A DNA stretch of 64,000 nucleotides from Siphonodentalium dalli. Taxonomy: Eukaryota; Mollusca; Scaphopoda; Gadilida; Siphonodentaliidae. Position numbers and translations under genes: made by a program. A model generated the notes under the pieces. The model did not search any database, was not told the origin of the DNA, and saw only the letters and a list, made by a program, of their open reading frames with translations. Location: the NCBI GenBank assembly GCA_032622095.1, contig CP136066.1, forward strand, positions 115,093,319-115,157,318, written 5' to 3'. How positions within the stretch are numbered: position 1 is the stretch's first letter; every line of letters begins with the position of its first letter. Positions 10,072-21,398 of the stretch are shown piece after piece.

Positions 10072-10888
10072 GTATAGGGTTTATCAAATGCTTCTATAAA
10101 GATAACAATTCATCCGATAATCCCATGAACAGTAACAGGCGGGCGCAAATTACGTTTACGTACATGATCATATTAGGCATAATGCTTCTCAGAAATCCCG
10201 GTTACAAACCAACACTCACAATTTCGTATTTACGCAAACGTATACGGGAACAAGTGCTTTCCTATTTTTAGAACGCAACACATGATACCAAACAAAATTA
10301 CGTCGCGTTGGTGATGGCGTTCACGACGGGATTAATTGACTGTCCGCTCTTTGCGAGGATGGGGTTCACGGCTGGATTAACTTTGCGGGGACTATTGACC
10401 ATCTCGTAAGGGTGGACAACCTCTGTCAGGGGCTGCTCAGTGGCCACGGGCAGGTTAAAAAAATCATACCTCTTCTGGGTATGGGCGTGTATAGACATGA
10501 GCGTGTTGTGTTCCTAAGAACGCGGAGCGTGTTGTGTTCCTAAGAACGCGGATCGGGTAAGTTTTTCCGCCCAAGGTGAGCTCAAACTTCGTATATAAGT
10601 GTAAAAACACACGGGGATCGTCGACGTCGCATTGAGAGAAACATTCTTATGTCTGTCGTTCCTAGGAACGGGGGAATTTTTCATCGGGTCAGTCTTAACC
10701 TTCAAACGGGTACCCACAAATTATATATTGTGACCCCGACATGACATTGACCTTGAAAATGATCAATTCAAGGTCAAATCGGGTAAAATATTGAAAAACC
10801 CAATATTAACTCATTGAAAAACACAAACAAAACATAAAACATTGTCACGTTTCTGACCAAGCACGCCAGTGGCGGGCTAACCTGCTAG
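10072..10888 (+). mobile_element. Family C composite with terminal hairpin and CTAG
   Basis: This region opens with a module also seen at 11358, 19842 and 22237 (start GGCATAATGCTTCTCAGAAA). It passes through a 29-bp tandem doublet around GTGTTGTGTTCCTAAGAACG (10499-10555) and ends in the family-C hairpin CGCC-AGT-GGCG, GGCTAACCTG and CTAG at 10885-10888. The left border with the Harbinger-like element is not sharp. A 71-codon frame at 10056-10271 covers the start of the recurring module, but the frame diverges after about 20 residues of similarity. Confidence 0.5.
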
Positions 10889-10912
10889 TCTACTATATAA
10901 TTTGAGACTTCC

Positions 10913-10966
<54 letters not shown>

Positions 10967-11572
10967 ATACTATATATTTTGAGACTTCGTATATATGTGG
11001 GTACTTCATAGAATCCAAAACGCGTGTAAAGATTGAGCTCAAACTTCCTATGTAAGTGTCAAATCCAACCGACACGACCGTGGTCGCGATTTAGAGAAGC
11101 TCAGAGCACCCGTTCTCCAATATCAAATCACCGCAAAGGCACGGCGTGGGTTAATCAAGTGATTATTTAATGAGCGTTTGTTTTTGACGCATCTCTATAA
11201 AGAGCGTCTGTTTCCCATTCAACGTTATTAGCATCTGCAGAGTTATACGGGAATTGAGTGCTTGCCTATGCGGTGAGATTTATTGGAGCTCTTACAACAT
11301 CATTGTTATAGTATGTATGACACTTAGGTCAGGGCTTAGGGGGTATTTATAGGCATAATGCTTCTCAGAAATCCCGGTTACAAACCAACACTCACAATTT
11401 CGTATTTACGCAAACGTTATCGCTCGAAATTTATTCCCTGCGAGCACGGATGGCGCGCTTTGTTTTTACAGTATATACCGAAGGTATATAGCGAAATCAT
11501 CCCAGATAATCACGAATATAGCATCAGATTTCTCCCCAGATATACCGTTATAAAGCTACTGGAATCTGCCAA
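10889..11572 (+). mobile_element. Family C elements: short 5' stub, then C' copy without CTAG end
   Basis: TCTACTATATAATTTGAGAC followed by a long (TA)n run (about 10911-10964) is a truncated 5' end. A second 5' end, TCTATACTATATATTTTGAG, begins at 10964. The body contains CCAAAACGCGTGTAAAGATT and the GGCATAATGCTTCTCAG module, and ends CTACTGGAATCTGCCAA at 11572, where the next family-C start abuts. This C' variant ends in CCAA, not CTAG. The 11358-11572 part keeps an open frame discussed in the findings. Confidence 0.55.
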
Positions 11573-11595
11573 TCTACTATATAATTTGAGACTTC

Positions 11596-11663
<68 letters not shown>
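11573..11663. repeat. Family C 5' end with long (TA)n microsatellite
   Basis: TCTACTATATAATTTGAGAC is followed by about 60 bp of pure TA dinucleotides. Open frames of alternating Y and I through it are artefacts. The rest of this family-C copy is displaced by the hairpin and the TIR element that follow and may resume at about 12705. Confidence 0.75.
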
Positions 11664-11664
<1 letters not shown>

Positions 11665-11810
11665 AGAAATAAATACACGGTGTAGAGGTGTGTATGGTCA
11701 AGTTGTACCACAAAAAACTGATTGTAGGACGACGCGTAGCGGAGTCCTACAATCAGTTTTTTGTGGTACAACTTGACCATACACACCGATACACCGTGTA
11801 TTTATTTCTT
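11664..11810. repeat. Long hairpin: 67-bp arms, 13-nt loop
   Basis: The left arm 11664-11730 and the right arm 11744-11810 are inverse copies with about two mismatches (GTAGAG versus GTATCG). The loop is 13 nt of GC-rich sequence with GACGCGTAGC. It starts immediately after the (TA)n run and ends where the next element begins. It could be a foldback MITE, or the result of a template switch in the microsatellite. A related GTGGTACAATT/AATTGTACCAC pair occurs near 12582-12613. Confidence 0.85.
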
Positions 11811-12704
11811 TTGTAATACGACTGAAAGTTTATGGTCACAATTCGACTGAATAGTCAACGAAATACTGCGCTTTTTCGGTCTCAGGTGAGAAAACATTTC
11901 GTGGTGTAATTCGTATTGGGCGTACTCGATTTCTTTGCATGGAGTACTCTAGTAATGTCTTGTCTTGTTATGAAATTCCCCCGTTGACTTTTCGAGGCAC
12001 CTCTTCTAGAAATAATCGTTGTGATTGGCTAAAAAACGATGTGTTTTCAGCGGCGCCCGTGCGTTTCATTTAAATTGTACAGGACATACGATTGCGGTCA
12101 TTTCTGTTTTGAACGTTGTTGGGACAACATGAATATATGATAATCGACTATGGACCAATTTCCTTACACAAAGCGATCTAAATGATCTAGTTTACTAAAC
12201 TAATCTTATTCCCCTTCTGTACTGGTGAACAAACGCTTTCATTTTCAACTTGATTCCGAAATATCGAATATGATCGAGATTCGAATCGACGAATGCACAA
12301 CCCGGCCCCATGCATGGATTTATTTTGTCATTTAATATACTTATTAAGTAACTTTCTTTGGTCGTAACATATATCAATATACCATAACATCATTTGGACC
12401 ATATTCATTGGCAACCAAACTGGTTTCAAGCGACAAATCGCTAGAAAATTCGCAAGATTGTCAAGATGTAGCAAAATTCAAAGGGTTACGGTGTGGGTGT
12501 ACTCCGTTGATGCCCCGTTTGCGCGGAGTTAGAAAAGACGGGAAAAGTCGCGTGCGGCGATCTGAATAAACCGATTTTTTTCGTGGTACAATTGGAAAAA
12601 GTAGAATTGTACCACAAAACTGGAACGAGATAGCCATGGTAACTCGGGCCACTGGCCAATCAGGACATGGCTTTTAAGCATAGTTAGGCAGGGTCGTATT
12701 ACAA
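11811..12704. mobile_element. Candidate TIR element of about 0.9 kb
   Basis: TTGTAATACGAC at 11811-11822 is repeated in inverse at 12693-12704. No clear target duplication was found, since both sides touch other repeats. No coding frame is recognisable. An inner inverted pair (GTGGTACAATT...AATTGTACCAC) lies near 12582-12613. Confidence 0.4.
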
Positions 12705-13358
12705 ATATATATATATATATATGTGTATATATGTGGGTACTTCATAGAATCGAAAACGCGTGTAGGAACGGGCATCCCCACGGCAATGTCGGCTTATAAG
12801 ACATCTTCACTACACATGACAGCCGATGGACAATTGGTCTCTATATATGTACCAAAATTACGCCGCGTTGGTGACTGTGAAATTCCAGGGAATGCCGATT
12901 GAGCTCAAACTTGCTACCTACGGGAAGTGTCATATATATGAGTGTGTCCTTTATAGACTCGAACCGATTGAGCTCAAACTTGCTAAATATTGACTGGGAA
13001 ATTCCAGGGAATGCCGATTGAGCTCAAACTTGCTACCTACGGGAAGTGTCATATATATGTGTGTGTCCTTTATAGACTCGAACCGATTGAGCTCAAACTT
13101 GCTAAATACGGGAAGTGTCGTGGACGGGTTCATTGAAAAAAAAAATCGGGTAAAATTGAAAAACAAAATTAAATAGGCACAATTAACTTCTTGAAAAACC
13201 AAAAAAAATCGGGTAAAATTTAAAAACAAAAAAGTCATGTTTCTGACTATTGCCGAAATTTGCTGCAAATGCAGCACAAGTGTCTCGGAACCTGTTGCAA
13301 TTGCTTTTTCGAACAAAGCCATGGGACGAATGCCGCCAGTGGCGGGCTAACCTGCTAG
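12705..13358 (+). mobile_element. Helitron-like family C element (C3)
   Basis: After a (TA)n run the body carries GGGTACTTCATAGAATCG, two copies of a roughly 115-bp unit around CGATTGAGCTCAAACTTGCT, and a run of A-rich sequence. It ends in the hairpin CCGCC-AGT-GGCGG, GCTAACCTG and CTAG at 13355-13358. The 123-codon minus-strand frame over it follows the tandem unit and is not a gene. A close relative lies at 25110-25813. Confidence 0.65.
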
Positions 13359-14051
13359 TATATATATATATATATGTGTGTGTGTATATATGTGGGTACT
13401 TCATGGAATCCAAAACGCGTTTTCAGATTGAGCTCAATTTTCGTATATAAGTGTAAAATCCCACCGACACGGCCGTGGTCGCGTTTTGGAGAAGCTCAGA
13501 GTACCGTTTCTCCAATCCCAAATCACCGCAATCGGCACTTCGGAGTTAATAGCGTTGATATATAAAGAGCGTTCCTTTTCCGCAGTGTCTACATAAAGAG
13601 CGTCGTTTTCGCTATCTACTTCTCTGTATGACGGGAGTCTGTAGCCTGTCGCTGGAAATATTATGCAGAGACATTTCACGACGGGAAGCGTTTGTTTTCA
13701 ATTCAATGCAATGTTATCGCTCGAGCGTTGTCTGTCGTTCATAGGAAGGGGGGATTTCTACGGGTAAATTTTTCCGCCAGAAACAAAAAAATTAATTAAA
13801 ACAATTTAAAATTAAAACAATTTAAAAATAAAAAAACAATTCAGAAAAAAAAAAAATTTAATTTAAAAAACATTAAATTCATATTAAAAAATGAAAAAAA
13901 AAAAAAAAAAAAAAAAAAAAATAATTAAAAAAAGTCATGTTTTTGACGAAATTTGGTACAAATGCAGCACAAGTGTCTCGGAACCTGTTGCAATTGCTTT
14001 TTCGAACAAAGCCATGGGACGAATGCCGCCAGTGGCGGGCTAACCTGCTAG
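13359..14051 (+). mobile_element. Helitron-like family C element (C4)
   Basis: It starts in a TA/TG run directly after CTAG, then carries the family-C body (GGGTACTTCATGGAATCC, GATTGAGCTCAA). An A-rich stretch at about 13790-13935 includes a homopolymer of more than 25 A. It ends in CCGCC-AGT-GGCGG, GCTAACCTG and CTAG at 14048-14051. Confidence 0.65.
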
Positions 14052-14822
14052 TCTATATATATATTTTGAGACTTCAGTATATATATATGTGTGTGTGTTA
14101 TATCTATTATATATTTTGGAAGATCAGGGTGTGTGTGTGTGTGTGTGGTCTGTGTGTTCGCGATGAACTCGAAAACGACAGAGCCGATTTCGATGAAACT
14201 TGATATGTGGTGGTATTTTCGACCGGGAACGGGCATAGGCCTATTAATTTTCAGATCCGAGCTCAACTTTTCACGTGCCGAGGTCAAATCTGTTTTTACG
14301 TCGTTTTGCGCTAATATATTTCAGTTCGGTGCTCACAAATCGATTCGATATAGCGCGAATAATAAATTGCCAGTCATATAATTTGCACGGTTAGAATCTG
14401 TGGCGCTTCATCTTTCCAATGATGTATCACACGCCTGTGTACGTTTAAAGTTTCTACCTTAATTATCGGGAAGAACGCAGGACAATGCTTCGCTCATCGA
14501 AAAACATTGCGTAAATATATTACGCCATCAACAGATCGTGACGTGATCGCGTTAACTCTTAACCGGCCGATGTCGCGTTAACTCATCACCGGCCGAGGTA
14601 TCCGCAAATGACATTGGGCTATATATCTCGCAAACAGGTGGAGCTATCGACTTAAAATTTGGTATGTGAATGTATCTTGCCCCGGATACGAATTGTATCG
14701 GGTCGCCGAGCCCGTGCGACGCCAGCTTCGCGCATGCACAGACCATATCTCGGAAACGGGTGGAGCTATCGACTTGAAATTTGGTTTTTGAATAGCCCGG
14801 ACGAAGTCGGATCACCTTCTAG
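14052..14822 (+). mobile_element. Family C 5' stub followed by family B element (B3)
   Basis: About 50 bp of a family-C 5' end (TATATATTTTGAGACTTCAG) is cut by a family-B 5' end at about 14103 (TATTATATATTTTGGAAGAT). The B body has CACGTGCCGAGGTCAAATC and TTAACTCATCACCGGCCGAG, then A-type core sequence. It ends in CCCGGACGAAGTCGG(A), TCACCTT and CTAG at 14819-14822. Confidence 0.65.
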
Positions 14823-15568
14823 TCTATTATATATTTTTGGAAGATCTGTCTGTGTGTCTGTCTGTGTGTCTGTGTGTTCGCAATGGACTCGAAAACGGCC
14901 GAACCGATTTCGATGAAACTTGGTATGTGGGGGTATTTTCGGCCGGGAACTGGCATGGGCCTATTAATTTGCCCGTGCGACGTGACCTTGACCTTGAAAT
15001 CGGGTAATTTCAAGGTCAAACGCCCGAATATCACGGGATTTCGATGAAACTTGGTATGTGGTGGTATCTTCGGTCGGAGAGTGGCATAAACCTATTAATT
15101 TGCCCGTGCGACGTGACCTTGACCTTGAAATCGGGTCATTTCAAGGTCAAACTCTCGAATATCACGGGATTTCGATGAAACTTGGTATGTGGGGCTACAT
15201 TCGTATCGGGAGTCTCATAAGCATATTCGTTTGCCCGTACGACGTGACCTTGAACTTGAAATCGGGTCAATTCAATGCAAAAATCGCCAATTTTGATGGG
15301 ATTTCGACGAAATTTGATACATGGGGTGCTTTTGTCAACTGAGTGTTTTGAACGGGTCGAGTCGTGACCCCGACCTGACATTGACCTTCAAAATTATCAA
15401 TTCAAGGTCAAATCGGGTAAAACCGGATGGATTTCGACGGGCACGTTTGTCGGGTACTTTTGTCCGGGCAGAGTTTTGGACTGATCTAATCGTGACCCCC
15501 ACTTGACGTTGACTTTCAAAATGGACAATTCAAGGTCAAAGCCCGGACGAAGTCGGGTCACCTTCTAG
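14823..15568 (+). mobile_element. Helitron-like family B element with AGGTCA-rich units (B4)
   Basis: The 5' end TCTATTATATATTTTTGGAA and a TG microsatellite lead into about 120-bp tandem units. Each unit carries GATTTCGATGAAACTTGGTA and a TTGACCTTGAAAT / ATTTCAAGGTCAA inverted pair (for example 14988-15000 and 15007-15019). It ends with TTCAAGGTCAAAG, CCCGGACGAAGTCGGG, TCACCTT and CTAG at 15565-15568. Confidence 0.7.
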
Positions 15569-16603
15569 TCTATTATATATTTTGAAAGATCTGTGTGTGT
15601 GTGTGTGTGTGTATCTGTCTGTGTGTGTGTGTAATCGATGAACTCAAAAACGACCGACCCGATTTCGATGAAACTTGGTACGTGGGGGTATTTTCGGCCG
15701 GGGGTTAACATAGGCCTATTGATTTGCCCGTGCGACGTGACCTTGACCTTCAAAACTCATATCTCGGGATCCCCAGTGCTAATCACGCCGAAATTTAGCA
15801 CTGCGATGCAGGGAGGATAACTCTATATTCATACGTCGACGAACGTACGCAATTTGAAGGCAATTACGCATCGTGTATTTATCCCAAAATTATAACATTT
15901 ACAATATATATTGTCAATTTGCAGGCTATTAAGAATCGGTGTATCTATCCCAAAATATATCATTTACAATTTCTGATATATATAAAAAAAATTTACAGCT
16001 GATATTCTTAGGTCTATTGTCGTTTTATTTTTTGTTTATTCACACCACGCATAGCTCAAGTCGTTTACAGTTACCCCGCGATTCTGGAATCTCATCCAAG
16101 AATCCATTTAGCTGAAATGCTATTTCGCTCTTGCGAAATGGAATCTACCGAAATGGAAGCCGTCAATTCCAACAACATCGACATTGTTCAACTTTGACGA
16201 CGAGAAAATAATTAGTTATAATTAGTTAAAATAATTTACCACACAATGCTAATTTATCTTTCCGTTGAAGCTTGATAATTAATGATCGTGTGTAAATGAG
16301 GCGCGTTTATATACTTTAGTGGAAATCAAATCGGGTAAAACTGGCGGATTTTTACGAACGAAATTTGATACATAGGGTATCTCGGTATCCGCTGGGCCGA
16401 TTTCCCGGTATCCGCTGGGCCAATTTCCACCATTTTTGGGGTGTTGGTGTTGGTGTTGCAAAACTGCCAATTTGATACTTAGTGGTAATTGTTTCCAGGG
16501 AGTGTTTTGGACGGGTCAAATCGTGACCCCCCCCCACCTGACCTTGACCTTCAAAATGGTCAATTCAATATCAAAGCCCGGACGAAGTCGGGTCACCTTC
16601 TAG
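15569..16603 (+). mobile_element. Helitron-like family B element with unique insert (B5)
   Basis: The family-B 5' end and one body unit are present to about 15770. Then follow about 480 bp not seen in other B copies (15780-16260). B sequence resumes at about 16250 (GAAGCTTGATAATTAATGA) and ends with CCCGGACGAAGTCGGG, TCACCTT and CTAG at 16600-16603. Nothing in the insert is recognised. Confidence 0.6.
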
Positions 16604-17335
16604 TCTATTATATATTTTGGAAGATCTGTGTGTGTGTGTGTGTCTGTCTGTCTGTAATCGATGGACTCGAAAACGGCCGAGCCGATTTCGATGAAACTTG
16701 GTACGTGGGGGTATTTTCGGCCGGGAAGTGACATAGGCCTATTAATTTGCCCGTGCGGCATAACCTTGACCTTGAAATCGGGTAATTTCAAGGTCAAACG
16801 CCCGAATATCATGGGATTTCGATGACACTTGGTATGTGGGGATACCTTCGGTCGGGGAGTGGCATAGGCCTATTAATTTGCCCGTGCGACGTGACCTTGA
16901 CCTTAAAATCGGGTCATTTCAAGGTCAAACGCAAGAATATCACGGGATTTTGATGAAAATTAGTGTCTAGGGATACTTTCGTATGGGGAGTCTCATAAGC
17001 CTATTTATTTGCCCGTGCGACGATACATTGACCTTGAAATCGGGTCAATTCAAGGTCAAATCGCGAATTTTGATAGGATTTCCTCTAAATTTGATACATA
17101 GGGTTACTTTTGTCCACTGAGTGTTTTGGACGGGTCAAATCGTGACCCCGAACTTTCAAAATGTTCAATTCAAGGTCAAATCGGGTAAAACCGCATGGAT
17201 TTCGACGGGTACTTTTGTCGGGTACTTTTGTTCGGGCAGTGTTTTGGACGGGTCAAATCGTGACCCCACCTGACCTTGGCCTTCAAAATGGACAATTCAA
17301 GGTCAAAGCCCGGACGAAGTCGGGTCACCTTCTAG
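16604..17335 (+). mobile_element. Helitron-like family B element (B6)
   Basis: It has the TCTATTATATATTTTGGAAG start, TG/TCTG microsatellite, four AGGTCA-rich units and the hairpin CCCGGACGAAGTCGGG with CTAG at 17332-17335. Confidence 0.7.
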
Positions 17336-18162
17336 TATTATATATTTTGGAAGATCTGTCTGTGTGTCTGTGTGTCTGTCTGTGTGTTCGCGATGAACTC
17401 GAAAACGGCTCACCCGATTTCGACGAAACTTGGTATGTGGGGGTATTTTCGGCCGGGGACGAACATAGGCATATTAATTTGTCCGTGCGACGTCACCTTG
17501 ACCTTGAAATCGTTGGGGTATGTGGGGGTATTTTCGGCCGGGGACGAACATAGGCATATTAATTTGTCCGTGCGACGTCACCTTGACCTTGAAATCGGGT
17601 AATTTCAATGTCAAACGCCCGAATATCACGGGATTTCGATGAAACTTGGTATGTGTGGAAATCTTCGGTCGGGGAGTGGCATAAACCTATTAATTTGTCC
17701 GTGTGACGTGAACTTGACCTTGAAATCGGGTCATTTCAAGGTCAAATTCCCCAATATTAAGGGATTTCAATGAAACTTGGTATGCGGGGGTACATTCGTA
17801 TGGGGAGTCTCATAAGCATATTCATTTGCCCGTGCGACGTGACCTTGACCTTGAAATCGGGTCAATTCAAGGTCAAATCGCCAATTTTGATGGGATATCG
17901 ACGAAATTTGATACGTGGGGGTACTTTTGTCAACTTAGTGTTTTGGACGGGTCAAATCGTGACCCCGACCTGACCTTGACCTTCAAAATAATAAATTCAA
18001 TGTCAAATCGGGTAAAACCGGATGGATTTCTACGGGCACGTTTGTCGGGTACTTTTGTCCGGGCAGTGTTTTGGACTGGTCAAATCGTGACCCCACTTGA
18101 CCTTGACCTTCAAAATGGACAATTCAAGGTCAAAGCCCGGACGAAGTCGGGTCACCTTCTAG
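17336..18162 (+). mobile_element. Helitron-like family B element (B7)
   Basis: The start is TATTATATATTTTGGAAGAT immediately after CTAG. The body units include a short exact internal duplication around GGGGACGAACATAGGCATAT (about 17454 and 17539). The end is CCCGGACGAAGTCGGG, TCACCTT and CTAG at 18159-18162. Confidence 0.7.
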
Positions 18163-18933
18163 TCTATTATATATTTTGGAAGATCTGTCTGTGTATCTGT
18201 GTGTGGTCTGTGTGTGGTCTGTGTGCGTGTTCGCGATGAACTCGAAAACGGCCGACCCGATTTCGATGAAACTTGGTATGTGGGGGTATTTTCGGCCGGG
18301 GGTGGCATAGGCATATTGATTTTCAGATCCGATGTCAACTTTTCACGTGCCGAGGTCAAATCTGTTTTTATGCTGTGTTACGGGACTTTCATTTGAGTTC
18401 GGTGCTTACAAATCGATTCGAAACAGCGCGAATAATTAAATGCCAGTCATAATAATGACACTGTGAGAATCTTTCGTGTTTCCTCTTTCCAACGATATAT
18501 AATGCGTATGTATCCGTTTTAGTTATCTGCCTCAATTATCAAGAAGAAGTGGTACTATCTTCCATCAGGATAAAAACAATGCGTAACTTCTATGACGTCG
18601 TTAGAGTTCATAACGTTAGATCACGTTAACGCTTAACCGGCCGATGTATTTGACTGTTTCAGACGTCTTGGCGATATCTCGGGCACCGATGGTAATTTAT
18701 CTTTACGTTGAAACTTGATAATTAATGAGCGTGTGTATATGAGGCGCGTGTATATACTTGAGTGGAAATCAAATCGGGTTAAAAGGTCAAATCGGTTAAA
18801 ACCGGAAGGATTTCGACGGGTACTTTTGTTCGGGCAGTGTTTTGGACGGGTCAAATCGTGACCTCACTTGACCTTGGCCTTCAAAATAGTCAATTCAAGG
18901 TCAAACCCCGGACGAAGTCGGGTCACCTTCTAG
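18163..18933 (+). mobile_element. Helitron-like family B element (B8)
   Basis: This is the B variant with the CACGTGCCGAGGTCAAATC body, CTTTCCAACGATATATAATG and TTAACGCTTAACCGGCCGAT landmarks. It ends in CCCGGACGAAGTCGGG with CTAG at 18930-18933. Its 3' part lies at the left edge of the 2.4-kb tandem duplication. Confidence 0.7.
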
Positions 18934-18958
18934 TCTATACTATATATTTTGAGACTTC

Positions 18959-18996
<38 letters not shown>

Positions 18997-20053
18997 TTCA
19001 TAGAATCGAAAACGGTTCGCTCGATTGAGTTCAAACTTCCCATCTAAGGGTAAAAACCCCCGAACACCGTAGTTGTCGGGTTTTGGAGAAGCTCTGAGCA
19101 CCCTTTAGCCACTCCCAAATCACCGCAAAGGCACAGCGTGGGTTAATCAAGTGATTATTTAATGAGCGTTTGTTTTTGACGCATCGCTATAAAGAGCGTC
19201 TGTTTGCCATTCAACGTTATTTGCATCGGCAGAGAGATATGCGGAACATACATTAAATTTAAAAAACATTTGTTTCTGACCAACCCTGCGAGCACGGATG
19301 GCGCGCTTTGTTTTTACAGTATATAGTTATATACCGAAATCATCCCAGATAATCACGAATATAGCATCAGATTTCTCCCCAGATATACCGTTATAAAGCT
19401 ACTGGAATCTGCCAATCTATACTATATATTTTGAGACTTCGTATATATATATGTGTGTATATATGTGTGTGGGTACTTCATAGAATCCAAAACGCGTGTA
19501 AAGATTGAGCTCAAACTTCCTATGTAAGTGTCAAATCACACCGACACGACCGTGGTCGCGGTTTAAAGAAGCTCAGAGCACCCGTTCTCCAATCTCAAAT
19601 CACCGCAAAGGCACGGCATGGGTTAATCAAGTGATTATTTAATGAGCGTTTGTTTTTGACGCATCTCTATAAAGAGCGTCTGTTTCCCATTCAACGTTAT
19701 TTGCATCTGCATAGTTATACGGGAACATTGAGTGCTTGCCTATGCGGGGAGATTTATTGGAGCTCTTACAACATCATTGTTATAGTATGTATGACACTTA
19801 GGTCAGGGCATGGGGGGGGGGGGGTAGTTATAGGCATAATGCTTCTCAGAAATCCCGGTTACAAACCAACACTCACAATTTCGTATTTACGCAAACGTTA
19901 TCGCTCGAAATTTATTCCCTGCGAGCACGGCTGGCGCGCTTTGTTTTTACAGTATATACCTTCGGTATATACCGAAATCATCCCAGATAATCACGAATAT
20001 AGCATCAGATTTCTCCCCAGATATACCGTTATAAAGCTACTGGAATCTGCCAA
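18934..20053 (+). mobile_element. Two family C' elements in a row
   Basis: Family-C starts (TCTATACTATATATTTTGAG) lie at 18934 and 19416. The first body is internally deleted (junction near 19280). Both end CTACTGGAATCTGCCAA with the next element abutting. The second carries a G run (about 19806-19822), the GGCATAATGCTTCTCAG module and a hairpin TATATACC-TTC-GGTATATA at 19953-19971. The open frame starting at 19842 is covered in the findings. Confidence 0.6.
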
Positions 20054-20575
20054 TCTCATATATATTTTGAAGACCTCTGTCTGTATGTATGTTTGTTTGT
20101 TTGTTTGTTTGTCTGTCTGTCTGTCATTTATACAAATCTACGATTCTCGACCGATCGGGACGAAACTTGGTACGTGTGTGTAGTTTGACCGGGCGGTGAA
20201 CGTTGTCGTATTGGCGAGCCCGTGCGGCGCCCGCTTCGCGCATGCGCAGACGAGATCTCGGAAACGGGTGGAGCTATCGACTTGAAATTTGCTATGTGAA
20301 TGTATCTTGCCCCGGATACGAATTTTATCGGGTCGCCGAGCCCGTGCGACGCCAGCTTCGCGCATGCGCAGACCAGATCTCGGGAACGGGTAGAGCTATC
20401 GACTTGAAATTTGCTATGTGAATGTATCTTGCCCCGGATACGAATTTTATCGGGTCGCCGAGCCCGTGCGACGCCAGCTTCGCGCATGCGCAGACCAGAT
20501 CTCGGAAACGGGTAGAGCTATCGACTTGAAATTTGGTTTTTGAATAGCCCGGACAACGTCGGGCTCATCGGCTAG
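20054..20575 (+). mobile_element. Helitron-like family A element (A4)
   Basis: It has the TCTCATATATATTTTGAAGA start, TGTT/TGTC microsatellite, lead region, and three CGCATGCGCAGAC landmarks 122 bp apart (20239, 20361, 20483). The end is CCCGGACAACGTCGGG, CTCATCGG and CTAG at 20572-20575. Confidence 0.7.
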
Positions 20576-21323
20576 TCTATTATATATTTTGGAAGATCTG
20601 TGTGTCTGTGTGTGTGTGATCGCGATGGACTCGAAAACGACCGAGCCGATTTCGATGAAACTTGGTATGTGGGGGTATTTTCGGCCGGGGGGTGGCATGG
20701 GCCTATCAATTTTCAGATCCGAGGTCAAGTTTTCACGTGCCGCGGTCAAATCTGTTTTTACGCTGTGTTACGGGACTTTCATTTGAGTTCGGTGCTTACA
20801 AATCGATTCGAAACAGCGCGAATAATAAAATGCCAGTCATAATAATGACACTGTGAGAATCTTTCGTGTTTCCTCTTTACAACGATATATAATGCGTATG
20901 TATCCGTTTTAGTTATCTGCCTCGATTATCAAGAAGAAGTGGTACTATCTTCCATCAGGATAAAAACAATGCGTAACTTCTATGACGTCGTTAGAGTTCA
21001 TAACGTTAGATCACGTTAACGCTTAACCGGCCGATGCATTTGACTGTTTCAGACGTCTTGGCGATATCTCGGGCACCGATGGTAATTTATCTTTACGTTG
21101 AAACTTGATAATTAATGAGCGTGTGTATATGAGGCGCGTTTATATACTTGAGTGGAAATCAAATCGGGTTAAAAGGTCAAATCGGTTAAAACCGGAAGGA
21201 TTTCGACGGGTACTTTTGTTCGGGCAGTGTTTTGGACGGGTCAAATCGTGACCTCACTTGACCTTGGCCTTCAAAATAGTCAATTCAAGGTCAAACCCCG
21301 GACGAAGTCGGGTCACCTTCTAG
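20576..21323 (+). mobile_element. Helitron-like family B element (B9)
   Basis: It has the family-B 5' end, CACGTGCCGCGGTCAAATC body and the hairpin CCCGGACGAAGTCGGG, with CTAG at 21320-21323. It spans the seam of the 2.4-kb tandem duplication. Confidence 0.7.
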
Positions 21324-21348
21324 TCTATACTATATATTTTGAGACTTC

Positions 21349-21398
<50 letters not shown>

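Noticed and set aside
11577-11786. Frames with long alternating Y and I runs
   Set aside because: They are translations of (TA)n microsatellite sequence.
12951-13322. Minus-strand 123-codon frame repeating TLPVGSKFELNRHSLEF, also seen at 25265-25777 and 29679-29957
   Set aside because: It is the translation of family-C tandem units; copies shift frame and end at different points.
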